Below, one piece after another: positions 13,924 to 16,134 of a stretch of 16,134 nucleotides of DNA. Position 1 is the first letter of the stretch. Each line of letters opens with the position of its first letter. The stretch is from the NCBI GenBank assembly GCA_020441605.1, contig JAGRLX010000041.1, forward strand, positions 1 to 16,134, written 5' to 3'. The position numbers and the translations under genes are program-made. Source of the stretch: Alphaproteobacteria bacterium. GTDB taxonomy: Bacteria; Pseudomonadota; Alphaproteobacteria; Rhizobiales; Aestuariivirgaceae. The notes beneath the pieces are model-generated. The model saw nothing but the letters and a program-made list of their open reading frames with translations, had not been told where the DNA came from and ran no database searches.

Positions 13924-13933
13924 ACAATATTGT
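13924..13933. promoter_or_regulatory. Perfect palindrome ACAATATTGT
   Basis: 10-bp perfect palindrome whose right end overlaps the first GTTC of the LexA-type box in the EamA/radical SAM divergent gap. It may belong to a second regulator's site or be chance in AT-rich DNA. Confidence 0.3.
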
Positions 13934-13946
13934 TCTTGATTTGTTC
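13932..13946 (+). promoter_or_regulatory. LexA (SOS) box GTTC-N7-GTTC
   Basis: GTTC-TTGATTT-GTTC, an exact match to the direct-repeat LexA box of alphaproteobacteria, flanked by T on both sides and with the AT-rich spacer typical of real boxes. It ends 24 bp before the radical SAM ATG and overlaps a candidate -35 (TTGATT, 13936-13941) that has a -10-like TAATCT 17 bp downstream (13959-13964). A repressor bound here would block that promoter. Confidence 0.6.
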
Positions 13947-13970
13947 TATTTTGCCCGCTAATCTTAGGCC

Positions 13971-15107
13971 ATGTCCACACTCATCGACCGGCGCCAGTCC
14001 TCAGGGATCGATCCCGCCCTCCTCGGGGCAGGACGCTATACGGCGCTGGACAGCCAGACCCGCGGGCGCGGAGCGAGGCTCAATCCCTCCGGGCGTTTCG
14101 AGCGCTTCAGCCGTTCGCTGTTCGATGATGGCTGGAATGGGCTGGAAGATCTTCCGCCGCTCAAGACCGACGTCTTCGAGGAAACGCCAAAGACCATCAT
14201 TACCCGCAATGAATCGCCGGACATTTCCTTTGATCGCTCGATAAACCCTTATCGCGGATGCGAGCACGGCTGTTCCTATTGCTTCGCCCGGCCGACCCAT
14301 GCCTACATGGGATTGTCGCCCGGCCTCGACTTCGAGAGCAAGCTTTTCGCCAAGAATAATGCGGCGGACCTGCTGCGCGCCGAACTGTCTGCGCCTGGCT
14401 ACCAGCCGCGGACGATCGCCATGGGGACCAATACCGATCCCTATCAGCCGCTCGAGCGCGGGCGCAGGATCACCCGGCAGATCCTGGAGGTGTTGAGTGA
14501 ATTCAACCACCCGGTTGGCATCGTCACCAAGTCGTCCCTGGTCGTTCGCGACGTCGATATCCTCAAATCTCTGGCCGAGCGCGGCCTGGTCAAGGTGGCG
14601 ATCTCGGTCACCACGCTGGATGCCAAGCTGGCACGGCAGATGGAACCGCGCGCCGCAACGCCGTCGCGGCGGTTGGCGGCCCTCGAATTGCTGACGGCGG
14701 CGGGCATTCCGACCACCGTCATGGTGGCGCCGGTCATTCCGGCGGTGAACGACCATGAGATCGAAGCCATTCTCAAGGCGGCCAGCGCCATCGGTGTCCG
14801 GGAGGCCGGCTACATCATGCTGCGCCTGCCACTCGAAGTGCGCGAGGTCTTCACCGACTGGCTGGCGAAGACCCTGCCGGACCGGTCGGCGCGCGTGCTG
14901 TCCCTCATCCGGTCCATGCGTGGCGGCAAGGACAATGACGCCACCTTCGGCCGGCGGATGACGGGAACAGGCCCCTATGCCTGGACTATTGGACGGCGTT
15001 TCGAACTGGCGTGCCAGCGGCTGGGGCTCAACCGGGAGCGCCGCAGGCTGGACACCGGGCTTTTCAAACGGCCGCCGCAGGCCGGGGAACAATTGACGCT
15101 GTTATGA
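13971..15107 (+). CDS. PA0069 family radical SAM protein (SplB-like)
   Basis: 378 residues. The radical SAM Cys-x3-Cys-x2-Cys motif lies at Cys97, Cys101 and Cys104 within INPYRGCEHGCSYC, binding the 4Fe-4S cluster that cleaves S-adenosylmethionine. The family marks RGRGARLNPSGRFE (31-44), the ARPTHAYMGLS stretch after the cysteines, and TNTDPYQPLE are present. The family is related to spore photoproduct lyase (SplB) in annotation, but its substrate is unknown to me. A LexA-type box sits just upstream, hinting at DNA-damage induction. The ATG at 13971 has no clear Shine-Dalgarno, and the candidate promoter would start transcription near the ATG, so the mRNA may be leaderless. rnhB follows after 20 bp and is probably co-transcribed. 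Confidence 0.92.
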   Translation: MSTLIDRRQSSGIDPALLGAGRYTALDSQTRGRGARLNPSGRFERFSRSLFDDGWNGLEDLPPLKTDVFEETPKTIITRNESPDISFDRSINPYRGCEHGCSYCFARPTHAYMGLSPGLDFESKLFAKNNAADLLRAELSAPGYQPRTIAMGTNTDPYQPLERGRRITRQILEVLSEFNHPVGIVTKSSLVVRDVDILKSLAERGLVKVAISVTTLDAKLARQMEPRAATPSRRLAALELLTAAGIPTTVMVAPVIPAVNDHEIEAILKAASAIGVREAGYIMLRLPLEVREVFTDWLAKTLPDRSARVLSLIRSMRGGKDNDATFGRRMTGTGPYAWTIGRRFELACQRLGLNRERRRLDTGLFKRPPQAGEQLTLL

Positions 15108-15127
15108 GACCTCCCCCATAAGGAGTC

Positions 15128-15744
15128 ATGCGCGAGGGCAAGGGTCCCGGTTTCGATGTGGAGCGCCTGGCCATGGCCAGGGGCCTGAAAATTGTCTGCG
15201 GTATCGACGAAGCGGGCCGAGGCCCTTGGGCCGGACCGGTCGTGGCGGCTGCCGTGATACTCGATCCGCTCAACATTCCGCCGGGCCTGAACGATTCGAA
15301 GAAACTCGCCGAAGCACGCCGCGAGGCGCTCTATCCTGCGATCCTGGCGTCGGCGCGGGTCGGCGTCGGCGTGGCTGAGCCGGACCGTATCGATCGCGAC
15401 AACATCCTCGCAGCCACGCTGTGGGCAATGACGGAAGCCTTCGGCCAGCTTGGAGTGCCTGTCGATCTCGCCCTGGTCGATGGCAATCGCGCGCCACCGC
15501 TTGCCTGCGACACCCAGACCATCATCGGCGGCGATGGTGCATCGCTGTCGATCGCCGCGGCCTCGATCGTCGCCAAGGTCACCCGCGACCGGATGATGAT
15601 CGCGCTCGACCGGGCCTATCCGGGCTATGGCTTCGCGCGCCACAAGGGTTATGGCACGGCGGCCCACCGCGACGCCCTTAACCGCCATGGCCCCACCCCG
15701 CAGCACCGCCGCTCCTTCGCGCCCATCGCCGCTCTGCTCACCCG

Positions 15745-15748
<4 letters not shown>
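15128..15748 (+). CDS. rnhB: Ribonuclease HII
   Basis: 206 residues. RNase HII nicks RNA:DNA hybrids and single ribonucleotides in DNA. The active-site set is complete: Asp27-Glu28 in GIDEAGRGPWAGP, Asp118 in LVDGN and Asp136 in IGGDG, with NDSKKL (55-60), AASIVAKVTRD (144-154) and the C-terminal HKGYGT and HRRSF also present. The start at 15128 has AAGGAG only about two bases upstream, which is short; an internal ATG at 15173 would trim the conserved PGFDVE leader, so 15128 is kept. It follows the radical SAM gene by 20 bp and precedes ccrM by 84 bp, an adjacency I recall from other Hyphomicrobiales. Its stop codon overlaps a CtrA-like TTAACCAT. Confidence 0.95.

Positions 15749-16134
<386 letters not shown>

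Overview
The window reads as a chromosomal segment of an alphaproteobacterium, most likely order Hyphomicrobiales (Rhizobiales). Reasons: high GC with alphaproteobacterial protein families, a CcrM-type GANTC methyltransferase next to rnhB, a direct-repeat LexA-type box (GTTC-N7-GTTC), and a housekeeping block (S49 peptidase, tRNA-modifying-type methyltransferase, DUF2007, polyprenyl synthase, ispE, TPR lipoprotein-like gene, ETF-QO, uracil-DNA glycosylase) that I recall as a common rhizobial gene order. Genus cannot be fixed from sequence alone. No tRNA, rRNA, CRISPR, insertion sequence or prophage is visible.

Left part (1-5254): on the minus strand a DUF2007 gene, a TrmN6-like methyltransferase and the start of an S49 (SohB/SppA-like) peptidase form a likely operon, divergent from a long-chain polyprenyl diphosphate synthase (quinone side chain). 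Convergent to that is ispE (MEP isoprenoid pathway) preceded closely by a large exported TPR protein.

Middle (5255-8740): two tandem, diverged paralogues of an exported TadG-like protein. Each has an N-terminal TadG-type membrane anchor and a long beta-rich domain with four shared cysteines. No other Tad pilus gene is nearby, so this pair looks like an accessory insertion between the TPR gene and ETF-QO. The first ends in a good intrinsic terminator; the second has an AT-rich, palindrome-bearing upstream region.

Right part (8740-16134): ETF:ubiquinone oxidoreductase diverges from a family-4-like uracil-DNA glycosylase that overlaps a LysE exporter; then moaB, a small secreted protein of unknown role with a structured leader, a DMT/EamA transporter (minus), a radical SAM protein of the PA0069 type under a likely LexA box, rnhB, and the start of ccrM at the right edge. 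The short rnhB-ccrM gap carries five GANTC sites in 45 bp plus a CtrA-like TTAACCAT, the strongest regulatory signal in the window: it suggests that ccrM is controlled by CtrA and by methylation of its own leader.
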